This document shows, in pieces, positions 62,489 through 64,000 of a stretch of 64,000 bases of DNA; the stretch's first letter is position 1, and each line of letters begins with the position of its first letter. The stretch lies in assembly GCF_001687365.1 (NCBI RefSeq), contig NZ_LGLV01000017.1, positions 1-64,000 of the forward strand, given 5' to 3'. Source of the stretch: Pararhizobium polonicum (lineage in GTDB: Bacteria > Pseudomonadota > Alphaproteobacteria > Rhizobiales > Rhizobiaceae). The notes beneath the pieces were generated by a model. That model was not told the DNA's origin. It searched no databases and saw only the letters and a list, made by a program, of their open reading frames with translations. A program made the position numbers and the translations under genes.

Positions 62489-63688
62489 CTACCGGTGGCT
62501 TGGCAGCTTGGGCAGGAAGATCGTCAGGAGGCCGAGCAGCGGCATGTAGGAGCAGACCGTGTAGACGAATTCGATGCCTTCACGGTCGGCAAAGATGCCG
62601 AGCACGGCGGCGCCGATACCGCCGAAGCCGAAGGCAAAGCCGAAGAACATGCCGGCGATCAGGCCGACGCGGCCGGGCACCAGTTCCTGGGCAAAGACCA
62701 CGATGGCCGAGAATGCCGAGGAAAAGACGAAGCCGATGAGAATGACCAGCGCCGCGGTCCAGAACAGGTTGGCATAGGGCAGGAGCAGCGCGAAGGGGAT
62801 GACGCCGAGGATCGAGAACCAGATGACGAACCGGGCGCCGAAGCGATCGCCGATCGGTCCGCCGAAGATCACGCCGGCGGCGGACGCGCCGAGGAACAGG
62901 AACAGCAGCAGCTGCGCATCCTGAACGCCAAGGCCGAACTTCTCGATGGTGAAGAAGGTGAAGTAGCTGGAGAGGCTGGAGAGATAGGCGTTCTTCGTCG
63001 CCGTCAGGATGACCAGAACGATCAGTGTCCAGATCACCTGGTTGCGCGGCAGGGGCAGGGTGCGGCTGACGGCCTTGCGGCCGGCCGAACTGCGGCGATG
63101 GCGCGTGTACCAGACGCTGACCCAGGACAGCACCATGAAGCCGGCCAGCGCGATGACCGAGAACCAGCTGAGGCTGCCCTGGCCCTGCGGGATGACGATG
63201 AAGGCTGCCAGCAGCGGCCCGATCGCCGTACCGGTATTGCCGCCGACCTGGAAGAGGGACTGGGCAAGGCCGTGGCGCCCGCCGGACGCAAGCCGCGCTA
63301 CGCGCGATGCTTCCGGATGGAAGATGGCCGAACCGATGCCGATCAGGCAGGCGCCGATGACCAGGACGTAGAAGTGATGGGCGTTGGCGAGCGTGATCAG
63401 CCCGGCGCAGGTCGACAGCATGGCTGCCGGCAGCGAAAAGGGCATCGGCCAGCGGTCGGTGACCACGCCGACGGCGGGCTGCAGCAGCGATGCGGTGACC
63501 TGAAACGCGAAGGTCAAAAGGCCGATCTGCACGAAATCGAGCGCGTAATTCTCTTTCAGCAGCGGATAGAGCGAGGTCAGCAGAGATTGCATGATGTCGT
63601 TCAGCATATGGCAGAAGCTGACGGCGACGATAACGGAGACCGCCGTCTTTTCCGCACTGATGCCTGTTTCGGATGATATGGTCGCCAT
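62489..63688 (-). CDS. MFS transporter, fosmidomycin-resistance (Fsr) type
   Basis: A 399-residue major facilitator with about 12 membrane helices. Fsr-type features: VAVSFCHMLNDIMQSLLTSL, YPLLKENYALDFVQIGLLTF, the A-like motif GVVTDRWPMPFSL and GSAIFHPEASRVARLASGGR. The ATG at 63688 has GAGGAAGA upstream. Such pumps export fosmidomycin or other small anions; the true substrate is unknown. It is divergent from an AraC regulator across 113 bp. Confidence 0.9.
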   Translation of the reverse strand: MATISSETGISAEKTAVSVIVAVSFCHMLNDIMQSLLTSLYPLLKENYALDFVQIGLLTFAFQVTASLLQPAVGVVTDRWPMPFSLPAAMLSTCAGLITLANAHHFYVLVIGACLIGIGSAIFHPEASRVARLASGGRHGLAQSLFQVGGNTGTAIGPLLAAFIVIPQGQGSLSWFSVIALAGFMVLSWVSVWYTRHRRSSAGRKAVSRTLPLPRNQVIWTLIVLVILTATKNAYLSSLSSYFTFFTIEKFGLGVQDAQLLLFLFLGASAAGVIFGGPIGDRFGARFVIWFSILGVIPFALLLPYANLFWTAALVILIGFVFSSAFSAIVVFAQELVPGRVGLIAGMFFGFAFGFGGIGAAVLGIFADREGIEFVYTVCSYMPLLGLLTIFLPKLPSHR

Positions 63689-63801
63689 GCTGTCTTCCTC
63701 GCCCGTCGGATATCGTGTTTTTCGAATATGTGCTGTCTCTACATCGCTTGAATCTGGCCTGCTTTTGTGCTCTGGTCGCATTCTTTCGAGAGTGGGCCAA
63801 A

Positions 63802-64000
63802 TGCGGGCAATCGATCTTACCAGGCAGGACAGTCTCAGCGAAAAGGAACATTTCGACAGCCTTTCCTGGATTGAAAGCGCTGAAGATCTGGTCCTTGCGC
63901 TTGGCCGCATCTATCCCGCCGGCTTTCGGGTGCCGGCCCACAGCCATGGCAAGACGCAGCTCTGGTCCGCGCGCCGTGGTGTCGTGGTGGTCAGCACCGC
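63802..64000 (+). CDS. AraC-type regulator, N-terminal part (cut by window end)
   Basis: The first 66 codons of a gene that continues past the window. The text FRVPAHSHGKTQLWSARRGV, VVVSTA is typical of the cupin-like N-terminus of AraC-family regulators, whose ligand pocket begins with HsH. GAGAG 8 nt upstream supports the ATG at 63802. Divergence from the MFS gene suggests it controls that pump. Because the helix-turn-helix is outside the window, the family call rests on this segment and context. Confidence 0.7.

Overview
The window looks like a chromosomal segment of a member of the Rhizobiaceae (Rhizobium/Agrobacterium/Allorhizobium type). The evidence is internal: high-GC codon use, an F0-only ATP synthase operon (atpI-B-E-b'-b with no F1 genes, the split layout of alphaproteobacteria), a De Ley-Doudoroff galactose cluster, a direct-repeat LexA box (GTTC-N7-GTTC read on the minus strand), CtrA-type TTAA-N7-TTAA boxes, and short palindromic intergenic repeats of the kind common in rhizobia. 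No tRNA, rRNA, CRISPR array, insertion sequence or prophage was recognised.

Layout. 0.3-9 kb: a 213-nt inverted repeat, mutL, a PAS/receiver protein without a kinase domain, a GGDEF-EAL protein, and a LysR regulator divergent from an MttB-family methyltransferase. 8.5-12.8 kb: an accessory block (DHFR-family protein/TetR, PRC-barrel, PEBP, AraC) flanked by inverted copies of the 3' end of a gluconolactonase-type gene, one copy being only a scar. 12.8-17 kb: lactonase, dgoA, dgoK and a sugar dehydrogenase on the minus strand, with a divergent IclR regulator. 17-21.5 kb: two tandem LuxR-type regulators and a chemoreceptor. 22-26.5 kb: Mrp/ApbC, CorA and Kup. 26.8-32 kb: an unknown gene, a peptidoglycan hydrolase with a CtrA-type box upstream, and the atp operon. 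32-41.4 kb: rnhB, a radical SAM protein with an SOS box, glycosyltransferase, moaB-ispE-TPR, polyprenyl synthase, DUF2007 and an N6-adenine methyltransferase.

41.5-44 kb holds an extreme methionine-rich protein (about 46% Met) next to a two-gene minus-strand unit (small Met-rich membrane protein plus XRE-cupin regulator), then an S49 peptidase. 44.2-56 kb carries glyQ and glyS about 7 kb apart. A vapBC module lies upstream of glyQ and a RelE/HTH module downstream of glyS. Between the two synthetase genes are a PAS-GGDEF protein, lemA, an unknown gene, a non-class-II aroA, a DUF2207 protein and a DUF559 nuclease-like protein. A palindromic repeat occurs intergenically at 52.4 kb, forms the tail of the DUF559 gene, and is inserted in frame inside glyS. 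56-64 kb: DUF523, a secreted CxxC protein, purD, a two-gene unit of a PotD-like periplasmic binding protein and a membrane GGDEF-EAL protein, and a fosmidomycin-resistance-type MFS pump divergent from an AraC regulator cut by the window end.

The strongest candidates for something new are four. (1) The translationally coupled periplasmic-binding-protein/GGDEF-EAL pair, which has the architecture of Vibrio NspS-MbaA polyamine sensing. (2) The domesticated palindromic repeat encoding about 40 residues within glyS. (3) The methionine-rich protein and its neighbours. (4) The inverted-repeat-flanked accessory block with a gene scar. Three separate c-di-GMP enzymes in 64 kb also stand out.
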